A stretch of 64,000 nucleotides of DNA from Gracilibacillus lacisalsi DSM 19029. GTDB taxonomy: Bacteria > Bacillota > Bacilli > Bacillales > Amphibacillaceae. Of this stretch, positions 1-8,189 are shown piece by piece (the stretch's first letter is position 1; every line of letters begins with the position of its first letter). The position numbers and the translations under genes were made by a program. The stretch lies in the NCBI RefSeq assembly GCF_000377765.1, contig NZ_KB898670.1, positions 1 through 64,000 of the forward strand, given 5' to 3'. The notes beneath the pieces were generated by a model. It was not told where the DNA came from and did not search any database. It saw only the letters and a program-made list of their open reading frames with translations.

Positions 1-606
1 AAAATGTGATGACAAAATCGTATCTAAAATAAACTTTGTACTTGTTTTACCAAAACTACCGGTAATTCCGATTGTTTTCGTATTTTTGGCACTGTTGATC
101 ATTCGTTTTGCATCTTGATAATAGTATTCTTTGATTCTATTTTCAATCGGCTTGTTAATAAGATTAGCCAATAACACTACTCCATATGTGAAGATCGAAC
201 CTAACACCATCACTAACCCAGCATAGCTTAACGGGTAATCATTCCAAATAAAATGCAAGCTCGTTGCGAATAAGAAAAGATAAATAATCGCAATAGTCGT
301 AATCAGACGTTTGACACGTGCGGTAACAGCTAATTTTTTCTTTTCTTGTTTCGTTCTAGGCACGAATAGACCTAGCAATGCGATCACGAATATGAGCCAA
401 TTCCACTCCAAAAATAATAGTAGGGCGAAAATAAGTGCTAACCACTCATGAATAGGTACAACTTTTGACCAATGCTCTGTCATCCATCGCCATAATCGAT
501 TGTTAAAATAACTGTTTAATTGCAGCATATGGATCGATTGTTTCACTCGAAAGAAAGCATATACCATCCATAATACACTGACAATTGAAAATATAATCTC
601 CATCAT
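1..606 (-). CDS. Mur ligase family protein (MurF-like) with N-terminal membrane domain, partial
   Basis: Only the first 202 codons are present; the gene runs off the left edge. The start ATG overlaps the stop of the upstream hydrolase as TGATG, with AAAGGAG 7 bases before it, so the two are translationally coupled. The first ~150 residues hold several hydrophobic segments. They are followed by a GITGSFGKTSTK motif at about residue 183-194, the ATP-binding P-loop of Mur ligases. MurF-type enzymes join an amino acid or dipeptide to a UDP-muramyl peptide in the cytoplasm; the membrane N-terminus marks an atypical paralogue, not the housekeeping enzyme. The substrate cannot be told from this fragment. 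Confidence 0.75.
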   Translation of the reverse strand, partial: MMEIIFSIVSVLWMVYAFFRVKQSIHMLQLNSYFNNRLWRWMTEHWSKVVPIHEWLALIFALLLFLEWNWLIFVIALLGLFVPRTKQEKKKLAVTARVKRLITTIAIIYLFLFATSLHFIWNDYPLSYAGLVMVLGSIFTYGVVLLANLINKPIENRIKEYYYQDAKRMINSAKNTKTIGITGSFGKTSTKFILDTILSSHF

Positions 607-1382
607 CAAACTGCTCCTTTATCCTCTTCTAAAAAAGTATCTACAATCACCGCGACACGACGTTTTTGTTCTAAAAACACATAATGGCCTGCATTCTCAA
701 TTAAAGCTAATCCTGCATTTGGAATTAACTTTTCCATCATTTTCGCATCTTGTACAGGCGTTGCCGCATCATTTGCACCCCAAATTAATAATGTTGGTGC
801 TTTAATATTAGGCATATGGTGCTGTAGATCCTCGTTAACTACTTTACTTAATGTTTGCTGCATCACTCTAGATGCATTTTGATAATCCGAAGATCCAGCT
901 TTACCACGGTATTTTGCAATAATTTCATCTTTATAACGATTTAAAATTGGCAAGCTTAACACTTTTTTCAGTGTTTTATACGTGTATACTTTTACATAAT
1001 AATCTGCTTTACGCTTCGGTTTCACACCAGCACTGCCTATTAATATTATCTTATGTACATTATTCTGGTGTCGGTCTGCATATTTTATTGATACTCTTCC
1101 ACCAAAAGAATGACCGATTAATATCGGATTGTTTATATCTAACTTTGCTAAAAACTGCTCAAAGAAATCTGTGTATCTGCCTACATCCCATGCTTCAGGT
1201 GGTTCATCACTTTGACCAAAGCCAGGAAAGTCCAAGGACGTAACCTGAAAATGAGCACTTAAACTATTTTGTAAATCCTCAAACAAATCGAGGCTCGTTC
1301 CCCAACCATGAAGCATAACGACAGGACGACCCTCACCAGTTTGTTTATAATGTATTTTTAATTGGTCAATATCTGTAAACAC
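606..1382 (-). CDS. Alpha/beta hydrolase
   Basis: A 258-residue alpha/beta-hydrolase-fold protein. The oxyanion HGWG motif is near residue 25, the nucleophile elbow GHSFGG has Ser92, and the acid and base of the triad are likely Asp205 (WGANDAATP) and His233 (NAGHYVFLE). There is no signal peptide, so it is cytoplasmic. I chose the GTG at 1382 because AAGGGAGC lies 8 bases upstream; an in-frame ATG at 1448 has no comparable ribosome site and adds 22 non-homologous-looking residues. The stop overlaps the start of the Mur-ligase-like gene by one base, so they form an operon. The substrate is unknown; esterase, lipase or C-C hydrolase are all possible. Confidence 0.85.
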   Translation of the reverse strand: MFTDIDQLKIHYKQTGEGRPVVMLHGWGTSLDLFEDLQNSLSAHFQVTSLDFPGFGQSDEPPEAWDVGRYTDFFEQFLAKLDINNPILIGHSFGGRVSIKYADRHQNNVHKIILIGSAGVKPKRKADYYVKVYTYKTLKKVLSLPILNRYKDEIIAKYRGKAGSSDYQNASRVMQQTLSKVVNEDLQHHMPNIKAPTLLIWGANDAATPVQDAKMMEKLIPNAGLALIENAGHYVFLEQKRRVAVIVDTFLEEDKGAV

Positions 1383-1503
1383 GAATGAACGCTCCCTTAT
1401 TAATCTCAACTTATAATTTTCGAACATTACTTCTACTATATGACGCAAAACTGCTATTTAGAAAGAAAAATTTCACATCCATTATCATACCATAAAACAA
1501 GAC

Positions 1504-1552
1504 AGAGGGACAGATTTAATGTACCGATATCAGCCCATTAACCTGTCCCTCT
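1504..1552. repeat. Inverted repeat with GGGACAG arms
   Basis: AGAGGGACAG (1504-1513) and CTGTCCCTCT (1543-1552) form a perfect 10-bp stem around a 29-base loop, between bioY and the hydrolase. GGGACAG/CTGTCCC-armed repeats occur widely in Bacillaceae intergenic DNA and are often tied to IS200-like (Y1) transposases. That link is inferred here; no transposase is nearby. It could also stop bioY transcripts, although no clear T tract follows. Confidence 0.5.
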
Positions 1553-1555
1553 TAT

Positions 1556-2095
1556 CTACAATAAATTTGCTTTGATTAATCTATTTCTTATCATAATTCC
1601 AAGCCAGCTTGCAAGAATGGCTTTGATGATTCCTACGATTAGGAATGGATATACGCCTGAAGCCATTGCTGCACTCCAACTTAATTCTGCCACGAATTTA
1701 AGCTGCGTCATGCCAAATGCCAAGGTAACAAACATTCCCACAATATTTGCGATCAATGCCATTCTGAAATTGAAGGATGTTTTTTCTAAAATGAATCCAG
1801 TTATGTACGCAGTCGCAATAAAGCCAAAAATGTAACCTCCGGTTGGCCCGACTAAAACTTGCGGTCCTCCTGATAAACCGGAGAATACTGGAAGTCCGAT
1901 CAGACCGATTAACAAGTAGCCAAACATCGAAAGCGCGCCAAGCTTGCTGCCGATAATCGTTGCTGTCAATCCTACTGCTAAGGTTTGTCCACTGAATGGA
2001 ACAACCCATAATTGTACTTGTAATTGTGCTAAAATAGCTGTAATTGCCGTGAAGATACTTGCTAATATAAGTGCTCGTAATTTACTAGAATGCAT
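1556..2095 (-). CDS. bioY: Biotin transporter BioY
   Basis: A 179-residue, six-helix membrane protein of the BioY (ECF S-component) family, which captures biotin and works alone or with the shared EcfAA'T energising module. Typical signs are the LRALILASIFTAITAIL N-terminus, the Gly-rich QVLVGPTGGYIFGFI segment in the middle and the helical C-terminus. The ATG at 2095 follows AAAGGGAGAGAATC. A longer frame to 2158 would read through the BirA operator and is rejected. Monocistronic, with a BirA box just upstream, so expression should fall when biotin is plentiful. Confidence 0.92.
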   Translation of the reverse strand: MHSSKLRALILASIFTAITAILAQLQVQLWVVPFSGQTLAVGLTATIIGSKLGALSMFGYLLIGLIGLPVFSGLSGGPQVLVGPTGGYIFGFIATAYITGFILEKTSFNFRMALIANIVGMFVTLAFGMTQLKFVAELSWSAAMASGVYPFLIVGIIKAILASWLGIMIRNRLIKANLL

Positions 2096-2109
2096 GATTC
2101 TCTCCCTTT

Positions 2110-2138
2110 CGTTAACCGTTACAAAATAAAAGTTAACA
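2110..2138 (-). promoter_or_regulatory. BirA operator upstream of bioY
   Basis: GTTAAC at 2111-2116 and GTTAAC at 2132-2137 are separated by exactly 15 bases. This matches the Bacillus BirA box (TGTTAAC-N15-GTTAAC type). It lies 15-43 bases before the bioY ATG, where bound BirA-biotinyl-AMP would block the promoter or early transcript. Both half-sites are exact. Confidence 0.82.
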
Positions 2139-2230
2139 CAAAAACTTAAAAGAGACAACTATATTTTTCAAGAAGATGAGACTAGCAACGATTCATTGCA
2201 GTTTTTAGTTCTAATTCATAAATGGAAGAC

Positions 2231-2238
2231 CATACACT
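2231..2238 (+). promoter_or_regulatory. Possible mother-cell sigma factor -10 element
   Basis: CATACACT, followed by A, matches the -10 consensus of SigE (CATACANT) and SigK (CATANNNTA). It lies 22 bases before the ATG of the YaaH-like gene, and B. subtilis yaaH is transcribed in the mother cell. No convincing -35 is visible, so this is tentative. Confidence 0.4.
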
Positions 2239-2259
2239 AGGAACAAGGGGTGAAAACGA

Positions 2260-3525
2260 ATGACCGTTCATGTTGTCCAAAGCGGAGAATCTTTATGGCA
2301 AATTGCAAATCAATACCAACTTTCGGTTTCTACTATTGTTGAAGTGAATGGTTTGTCTAATCCAGATAGTATCATACCTGGTCTAGCTCTTTATATTCCA
2401 GAAGGACTTAATGGTCAGTTGCGACCTTATATCGTCAGAAGAGGAGACACGCTTTGGCAGTTGGCAAATCGTTTTAACACCACAGTAGAAGCAATAATAC
2501 ATGCAAACCCCATAGTAGGACCAGAGCAATTATATATTGGTCAAAGACTCTTGATTCCAACATTATTAAAGCCTCAAATAGAAACATTAGGATTTATTGT
2601 TCCTTACTCACCACAAACCTTTTTACCAATTCTTCAAAATTTATCTGATAAGCTTACATATTTAGCAGTTGTATCTTATTCATTTACTTCAGAAGGCAAT
2701 GCCTATGTATTATTAGATGATACAGAGATCGTAAGAGAAAGTAACCGGCTCGGTGTTACCTCACTATTAATGATTCGTAACTTTACATCGGAAGATTTTG
2801 ACGCAGAGTTAGCTGGGAACGTGTTGGCTAATCCCGTTTATCGGAGAAATTTAATCGATAGTTTATTACAGTTTATTCATGACAAAGAATATGGCGGAGT
2901 TTCCCTGGATATAGAATTTATTCCTCCTGCACAAAGAGATAATTTTAATACATTTTTGAATGAATTAAAAACCGCTCTTGGTACGCTTATTCTACATGTT
3001 AATGTACATGCAAAAACAGAAGACTTGCCAACAAATCCGATTGTGGGAGCCTATGACTATCAGGCAATTGGTGCGATTGCAGACGTAATAGCTGTTATGA
3101 CCATTGATTATGGATATCCAGGTGGTCCACCCGATCCAGTAGCTCCGTTGTGGTGGATGTATGAGGTTGTCCGATATGCAACAAGCTTAATTGATTCTCG
3201 TAAAGTACAAATCGCTTTTCCTTTGTATGGATATGATTGGCGAGTAACCGATAATACGACCGCTGCTTTATCAGTTATAGGTGCCCAAAACCAGGCAATC
3301 TCTGCTCAAACAGTAATTGCCTTTGATCAGGTTGCTGCCTCACCGTGGTATCGATATTGGGAAGAAATGGAGGAGCATATCGTTTGGTTTGAGGACATTA
3401 GGAGTTATCAGGAAAAATATCATGTAGTCGATCAGTATCAATTGTTAGGTGTAACATACTGGCAATTGAATTTGCCGGCACCACAGAATTGGAATTATTT
3501 AAGTAATCATTTTATTATTAGATAA
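2260..3525 (+). CDS. LysM-GH18 spore peptidoglycan hydrolase (YaaH/SleL-like)
   Basis: 421 residues: two LysM domains (about 2-47 and 56-101) and a glycoside hydrolase 18 barrel (about 108-421). The catalytic DxE signature is SLDIEF, with Asp217 and Glu219. Length and order match YaaH/SleL, an N-acetylglucosaminidase that cleaves muramic-delta-lactam cortex during germination. There is no signal peptide, as usual for this family, which is put into the spore from the mother cell. AAGGGGTG lies 8 bases before the ATG. It stands alone, divergent from bioY. Family confident; exact germination role inferred. Confidence 0.88.
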   Translation: MTVHVVQSGESLWQIANQYQLSVSTIVEVNGLSNPDSIIPGLALYIPEGLNGQLRPYIVRRGDTLWQLANRFNTTVEAIIHANPIVGPEQLYIGQRLLIPTLLKPQIETLGFIVPYSPQTFLPILQNLSDKLTYLAVVSYSFTSEGNAYVLLDDTEIVRESNRLGVTSLLMIRNFTSEDFDAELAGNVLANPVYRRNLIDSLLQFIHDKEYGGVSLDIEFIPPAQRDNFNTFLNELKTALGTLILHVNVHAKTEDLPTNPIVGAYDYQAIGAIADVIAVMTIDYGYPGGPPDPVAPLWWMYEVVRYATSLIDSRKVQIAFPLYGYDWRVTDNTTAALSVIGAQNQAISAQTVIAFDQVAASPWYRYWEEMEEHIVWFEDIRSYQEKYHVVDQYQLLGVTYWQLNLPAPQNWNYLSNHFIIR

Positions 3526-3610
3526 ACGCTATCCTCCTTCCCCGGACAGCTGGTTCTGTTCCTTGGATAACTGCGTTTATTCAAGGAAGAATGAATGATT
3601 TTTTCCAAGG

Positions 3611-3645
3611 CAAAAACACGAGCATCCATATTGATGTTCGTGTTT
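3611..3645 (-). terminator. Rho-independent terminator
   Basis: A 13-bp stem (3614-3626 with 3633-3645, one G-U pair) encloses a 6-base loop. Read on the minus strand it ends in five Ts. It ends the transcript of the YozQ-like gene and perhaps the whole nar-TPR unit. On the plus strand it may slow read-through from the YaaH-like gene. Confidence 0.6.
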
Positions 3646-3697
3646 GGTCATAAATCAAATTGTTAGTCTTCATATTTCCCCGGAAACAACTTACTTT

Positions 3698-3853
3698 TTA
3701 TTCAGTCTGTTCTTCGTCGTTGTCCCCGCCCATATAGCTATCTGACACTTGTTCGTGTGTTTCGGCTAAACCTTTGCTCATTTGATCATTTCGTTTATAA
3801 TCTTCTACCTCATAATTTCGTTCTGCAATTTTGGAATTGTTTTTTGGATCCAT
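3698..3853 (-). CDS. YozQ-like (DUF4025) small protein
   Basis: A 51-residue charged protein starting MDPKNNSKIAERNYEVEDYK, with the family's hallmark GLAETHEQVSDSYMGG near residues 28-43. This is the pattern of B. subtilis YozQ and the DUF4025 family. Function is unknown. It is soluble with no cysteines. AGGTGAGG precedes the ATG. It lies 37 bases after the TPR gene on the same strand and could be a passenger of the nar transcript, though YozQ proteins elsewhere have no link to nitrate. Confidence 0.75.
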   Translation of the reverse strand: MDPKNNSKIAERNYEVEDYKRNDQMSKGLAETHEQVSDSYMGGDNDEEQTE

Positions 3854-3890
3854 ACTATCACCTCACCTATAGCATGAACCCACTAGCCAA

Positions 3891-5345
3891 TTATATACTC
3901 TTTTTATTGAATTGAATTAATTTATGTTCGTACTGATATTGTTTTTTCGGTTGATTGGTTTCTTTATAAAATTCTATTAACGCTAAATAGGCTTCTTGTT
4001 TAATCGCTTGATCATTTACTTTTTCAATTGTCTCAGCACCAAGTTCGTAATATTTTTCAGCTTGCTTTATCTCCCCTGCTTGATAATAGCTATAACCTAG
4101 TCTAATGGCCGTTAATCCTTTCTCATTGCGGCAATTGGATCCTAGCTTTTCATAAATCGAAAGTGCTTCATGATAACGTACAATCGCATTATCTACATCA
4201 GCTTGCATTAAAAAGTTATAAGCGATGGCTTGTAATGTATTGGCATACGCTAATGTTCGCATTTTATCTTGTGCTTCTAGACCTTGTAAAAAGTCTGTAT
4301 ACATATCCATTGCTTGCTCATATATTTCTTGTTTAGAATAAATCTTTCCTAAAGCATATAAAAACTGCATGCGAATCTTTGGATATTTATCTGATAATGG
4401 TAAACCTGCTTCTAAAAATCGCTTTGCTTTTTGATCTTCGCCCATTTTTAACGCAATCGTACCTAATTTAGAATACAAAAACACGACAAGAAAATGGTCT
4501 TTTTCATACTTTTGATTGATAATCTCCAAGGCCCGCTCATAATATTTCACTGCACGTGGAAATGCTGTAAGATTTTCTTCAATCTCTGCAAGCAACATAA
4601 ATCCTCTTACAGATAACGGATGCTCTGTATTCACCAGTTTTACAGCTTGATCAATGATCCGGCGAGCCTTTTTTAAATCAATATGAAAATGCAGCTCTCC
4701 TGTTTTCATCAATAGTGTCGCTTTACCCTCATCTGAAAGCAAGGTGTCCTCTCTAGCGATGATGTTATCAAACAATTGAATCGCTAGTGCCGGTTGTTCC
4801 AAAGCGACATAGATATCAGCTAACTGATCGGTAACCTTCATTACCATTGGATCAACTGGTTCTAACTCTTCCAGCAATAGTTTTCGAGCTTGCTCCATTT
4901 GGGTATGGGCCTGATGTAATTCTTCTTCTTGATAAAACAACCAGCCGATCCGTTGATAAACACGGGCAATCTCAGTATTATCCGCTTGTTTCTTTTCAAG
5001 ATATTGCAGTACCTTTGCTAATGTCATTCTTGCCTGACTGAATTGCTTGAACTGTTCATCCAATTTAGCAAAAGCAAGATGTGCCTGCAGCCAAATTTCT
5101 TCCGCTTCCTTGTCACGATAACGGTGCTTCATAGCTTGTTGAAAATGATGAGAAGCTAAGGAATAGTTCTTCTCTGCTTGATAAAATAAAGCTGCTGTGT
5201 GATGAAGAAATAGAAGTTCAGCATTAGACAATTCCTCTATTTTTTTCAACTGTTGTTCGATTTCCACCACTTCTCGTTGTACCAGATGATGTTGACCTTG
5301 TTGGATTTTTTCGATTATGGTATTTGCTTTTTGCTTCCATTCCAT
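3891..5345 (-). CDS. TPR-repeat protein, last gene of the nar unit
   Basis: 484 residues made almost entirely of helical hairpins with tetratricopeptide spacing (for example AVKYYERALEIINQKY and AIVRYHEALSIYEKLG). No signal peptide, membrane segment, HTH or kinase motif, so it is a cytoplasmic protein-interaction scaffold. It starts 16 bases after the narI stop with AAAGGTG before the ATG and therefore should be co-transcribed with narGHJI. A chaperone or regulator of the nitrate reductase is possible by position only. It lacks the N-terminal three-helix bundle of Rap phosphatases as far as I can judge. Confidence 0.7.
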   Translation of the reverse strand: MEWKQKANTIIEKIQQGQHHLVQREVVEIEQQLKKIEELSNAELLFLHHTAALFYQAEKNYSLASHHFQQAMKHRYRDKEAEEIWLQAHLAFAKLDEQFKQFSQARMTLAKVLQYLEKKQADNTEIARVYQRIGWLFYQEEELHQAHTQMEQARKLLLEELEPVDPMVMKVTDQLADIYVALEQPALAIQLFDNIIAREDTLLSDEGKATLLMKTGELHFHIDLKKARRIIDQAVKLVNTEHPLSVRGFMLLAEIEENLTAFPRAVKYYERALEIINQKYEKDHFLVVFLYSKLGTIALKMGEDQKAKRFLEAGLPLSDKYPKIRMQFLYALGKIYSKQEIYEQAMDMYTDFLQGLEAQDKMRTLAYANTLQAIAYNFLMQADVDNAIVRYHEALSIYEKLGSNCRNEKGLTAIRLGYSYYQAGEIKQAEKYYELGAETIEKVNDQAIKQEAYLALIEFYKETNQPKKQYQYEHKLIQFNKKSI

Positions 5346-5361
5346 TTTTTATCACACCTTT

Positions 5362-6051
5362 TTAAGCTTTTCGAACTTGTTTCTTGTAAATCACATAACT
5401 TCTTGACAAGTAACGTATAGGGAAACTGAACACATGCACCATTCTAGTAAACGGCCAAATCGATGCAAAAGCATAATTGGCAAGTAAGTGAATTTTAAAC
5501 CAAACAGGTACTTCCGCCATTAGATGCGGATCAATCCGAAATATGAATAATCCTCTAAACCAAGGTGCAATCGTTGTTCGATAGTCAAACCCATGTGAAT
5601 CGACATTCAAAAACGTTGCTGATAAACCTGATACGACAACAATCAATAAAAAGAATAAGACGGCCCAATCGCCTTTGGATGTTGTTTTTTTAATCCGTTG
5701 TACACTTAAACGACGATAACAGAGTAAAACAAGACCGATCACTGCTGCAATACCTGCTGGAATACCAAATGCAAGTGCGATAATATGGTACTGATGCTCG
5801 GTAACACCGAATGATTCATAAACAGTTATAGGGACTAATATTCCAAGAAAATGACCACCTAAGACAAACAACATTCCCCAATGAAACAAAGTCGAGCCGA
5901 TTCGCAAATGTTTTTTCTCTAAAAATTCACTTGATTTGGAAGACCAGCCAAACTGATCCTTTTGATAGCGATAAATATGACCACCAATGAATATGGTTAA
6001 CACGATATAAGGAAGGATTCCCCATAGAATCCAATCGATGGAGGCACTCAT
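5362..6051 (-). CDS. narI: Respiratory nitrate reductase gamma subunit NarI
   Basis: 229 residues, five predicted membrane helices. The diheme cytochrome b subunit takes electrons from menaquinol and passes them to NarH. The N-terminal GGHIYRYQKDQFGWSSKSSE signature is typical of NarI, with the first axial His in HIYRY and other candidate ligands in the HWGMLFVLGGHFLG segment and the C-terminal helices (KIHLLANYAF). It follows narJ by 19 bases with an AAAGGAGC-type ribosome site. Length is normal (about 225). Confidence 0.95.
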   Translation of the reverse strand: MSASIDWILWGILPYIVLTIFIGGHIYRYQKDQFGWSSKSSEFLEKKHLRIGSTLFHWGMLFVLGGHFLGILVPITVYESFGVTEHQYHIIALAFGIPAGIAAVIGLVLLCYRRLSVQRIKKTTSKGDWAVLFFLLIVVVSGLSATFLNVDSHGFDYRTTIAPWFRGLFIFRIDPHLMAEVPVWFKIHLLANYAFASIWPFTRMVHVFSFPIRYLSRSYVIYKKQVRKA

Positions 6052-6070
6052 TGTTCCGCTCCTTTCTCCT

Positions 6071-6700
6071 TTAACTTAGCTGATTATTAATTAATTGTTC
6101 ACGCATAGATTGCATGATCCGAACATCTTCTAAAGACAATGGCTTTTCTTCTACAGTTAGCGCTTCTTCCTCTACTTCCAAACCTTCAGCCTTTATCAAT
6201 GTGATCAATGCGTTTAATAAAAGATGATAAGCACTTTCGAATTTGACTAACTTATTTTTCGTTTCCACAATCGCTGCGACATGTTTTGCTAATAACTCGA
6301 GCCTTACTTCTTTTCTTACTTCCCCACAAAATTCGAGCATTAAAGGCAAGAAATCAGGAAGTTCCTTATCCGTTACTTCAAAACCAGCCGCTTCATAAAA
6401 TTTCTTCAGCTTTAATAGTTCTAAACCTCTTTCTTTTTGTTCCCCAAGCTTTAAATAAGTCATATATAAGTTAGAAGTTTTGCCGAAATCAAATACTTCG
6501 ATATAATGTTCCACCCATTGATCCTGATCCCATTCTGAGATAGTATCGAGAAAATTTGTGAGCGACTTGTTAATGGATAGCTCCTTGATTTCAGCAACAA
6601 ATCTTTGGGCTTCTTCAACCGCCAACCTATGCTCTTCCGTTGGGTAGCGAAGTAAAAAGCTGATTAACTGATAGGTGGAAGATATCACTTCCTGTTTCAT
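6071..6700 (-). CDS. narJ: Nitrate reductase assembly chaperone NarJ
   Basis: 209-residue, all-helical cytoplasmic protein of the TorD/NarJ family. It holds the NarGH complex for cofactor insertion before attachment to NarI. Visible family features are the LLRYPTEEH N-terminal motif, the FDFGKTSNLYMTYLKLGEQKERG stretch in the middle and the PDFLPLMLEF segment. Placed between narH and narI with a 13-base gap after narH and AAGGAGGG before the ATG. Confidence 0.93.
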   Translation of the reverse strand: MKQEVISSTYQLISFLLRYPTEEHRLAVEEAQRFVAEIKELSINKSLTNFLDTISEWDQDQWVEHYIEVFDFGKTSNLYMTYLKLGEQKERGLELLKLKKFYEAAGFEVTDKELPDFLPLMLEFCGEVRKEVRLELLAKHVAAIVETKNKLVKFESAYHLLLNALITLIKAEGLEVEEEALTVEEKPLSLEDVRIMQSMREQLINNQLS

Positions 6701-6713
6701 ACTATTTCCCTCC

Positions 6714-8189
6714 TTAGGTCAAGACGCCACAGCTTCCTGGTCCACCAGCAAAGTCAAGACCACATGCACCTTGATCCTCATATAAATCACGAACATCTTC
6801 ACGGTGGCTTTTTGGAATCACAAAACGATCATCATACTTCGCAATCGATAATAAACGGAACATCTTTCTTGTTTCTTCTTTCGTTAGACCTAATTCCTTC
6901 ATGATCTCTTCATCAAAAGATTTTCCGGTTGTTTCTGCTCGCATAAAACTTCTCATCACCGCCATTTTTTTCAGTACAGTCCGTATATGATCCGTATTTC
7001 CGGCTGTTAAAAGGTTGGCAAGATACTCAATAGGAATACGCATATCATCAATGGCAGGGAAAATATCGTCAACGTCTGCTACACTGCCCTTTCCTTCAAT
7101 TACGTTCATCACAGGGCTTAGTGGTGGGATGTACCATACCATTGGCATTGTGCGGTATTCGGGATGTAAAGGTAATGCGATTTTCCAATCCATAATCATT
7201 CGATAAATAGGTGACTCTTGTGCTGCTTCGATCCAGTCATCATGGATACCATCTTTTTTCGCTTGTTTGATCACCTCTGGATCATTTGGATCTAAAAATA
7301 TTGTTAATTGTTCTTCATATAATTTATCTTCATCTTCAACAGATGCTGCTTCTAATACGCGATCTGCATCATATAGCATGACACCGATATAGCGGATACG
7401 GCCAACACATGTTTCAGAACAAATCGTCGGCTGGCCATTTTCAATACGTGGATAACACATTGTACATTTTTCCGCTTTATTTGTTTTCCAGTTAAAATAT
7501 ACTTTTTTGTAAGGACAAGATGTTACACAATGACGCCATGCTCGGCATGCATTTTGATCCACTAATACAATACCGTCTTCATCTCGTTTATACATGGCAC
7601 CTGAAGGACAAGAAGATACACATGGTGCATTAATACAATGTTCGCAAATTCGTGGAAGATACATCATAAATACGTCTTCGAACTCCGTTTTGATTGATTC
7701 TTCCATTTGCTCAACGTTAGGGTCACGCAAACCTGTTATATGACCACCAGCCAAGTCATCTTCCCAGTTCGGTCCCCATTCCAGATCCATAAACTCACCA
7801 GTGATAGCTGATTTTGCACGAGCTACCGGTTGATGTTTACGTTCTTCGGAATTCGTTAACTTTTCATAATCATAGTTCCATGGCTCATAGTAATCATCAA
7901 TAGTTGGTTGATATGGATTATAAAAAAGGTTCATCAACCGTTTTGTTTTGGAACCTGATTTTAATTTCAATTCTCCCTTGCTATCTAGCTCCCAACCACC
8001 TTTATAATGGTCCTGATCTTCCCAGCGTTTCGGATAGCCGATACCAGGTTTTGTTTCGACATTGTTAAAGTACATATATTCTGCACCCGGACGATTTGTC
8101 CAGGTGTTTTTACACGTTACACTGCATGTATGACAACCAATACATTTGTCTAAATTCATGACCATCCCGATTTGTGCTTTAATCTTCAA
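6714..8189 (-). CDS. narH: Respiratory nitrate reductase beta subunit NarH
   Basis: 491 residues, iron-sulfur electron-transfer subunit. Four Cys groups are visible: CIGCHTC near residue 16, CEHCINAPC and CRAWRHC in the centre, and CTMCYPR. The Trp in CRAW replaces one Cys, as expected for the [3Fe-4S] centre next to NarI. I chose the TTG at 8189 (MKIKAQIGMVMNLDKC), which matches B. subtilis NarH and has AGAGGAGG 9 bases upstream; a TTG three codons earlier has poor spacing. It overlaps the end of narG by 11 bases, so translation is coupled. Confidence 0.95.
   Translation of the reverse strand: MKIKAQIGMVMNLDKCIGCHTCSVTCKNTWTNRPGAEYMYFNNVETKPGIGYPKRWEDQDHYKGGWELDSKGELKLKSGSKTKRLMNLFYNPYQPTIDDYYEPWNYDYEKLTNSEERKHQPVARAKSAITGEFMDLEWGPNWEDDLAGGHITGLRDPNVEQMEESIKTEFEDVFMMYLPRICEHCINAPCVSSCPSGAMYKRDEDGIVLVDQNACRAWRHCVTSCPYKKVYFNWKTNKAEKCTMCYPRIENGQPTICSETCVGRIRYIGVMLYDADRVLEAASVEDEDKLYEEQLTIFLDPNDPEVIKQAKKDGIHDDWIEAAQESPIYRMIMDWKIALPLHPEYRTMPMVWYIPPLSPVMNVIEGKGSVADVDDIFPAIDDMRIPIEYLANLLTAGNTDHIRTVLKKMAVMRSFMRAETTGKSFDEEIMKELGLTKEETRKMFRLLSIAKYDDRFVIPKSHREDVRDLYEDQGACGLDFAGGPGSCGVLT

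Noticed and set aside
947-1243. 98-codon plus-strand frame inside the alpha/beta hydrolase gene
   Set aside because: Lies antisense to a gene with clear catalytic motifs; no ribosome site, no family resemblance.
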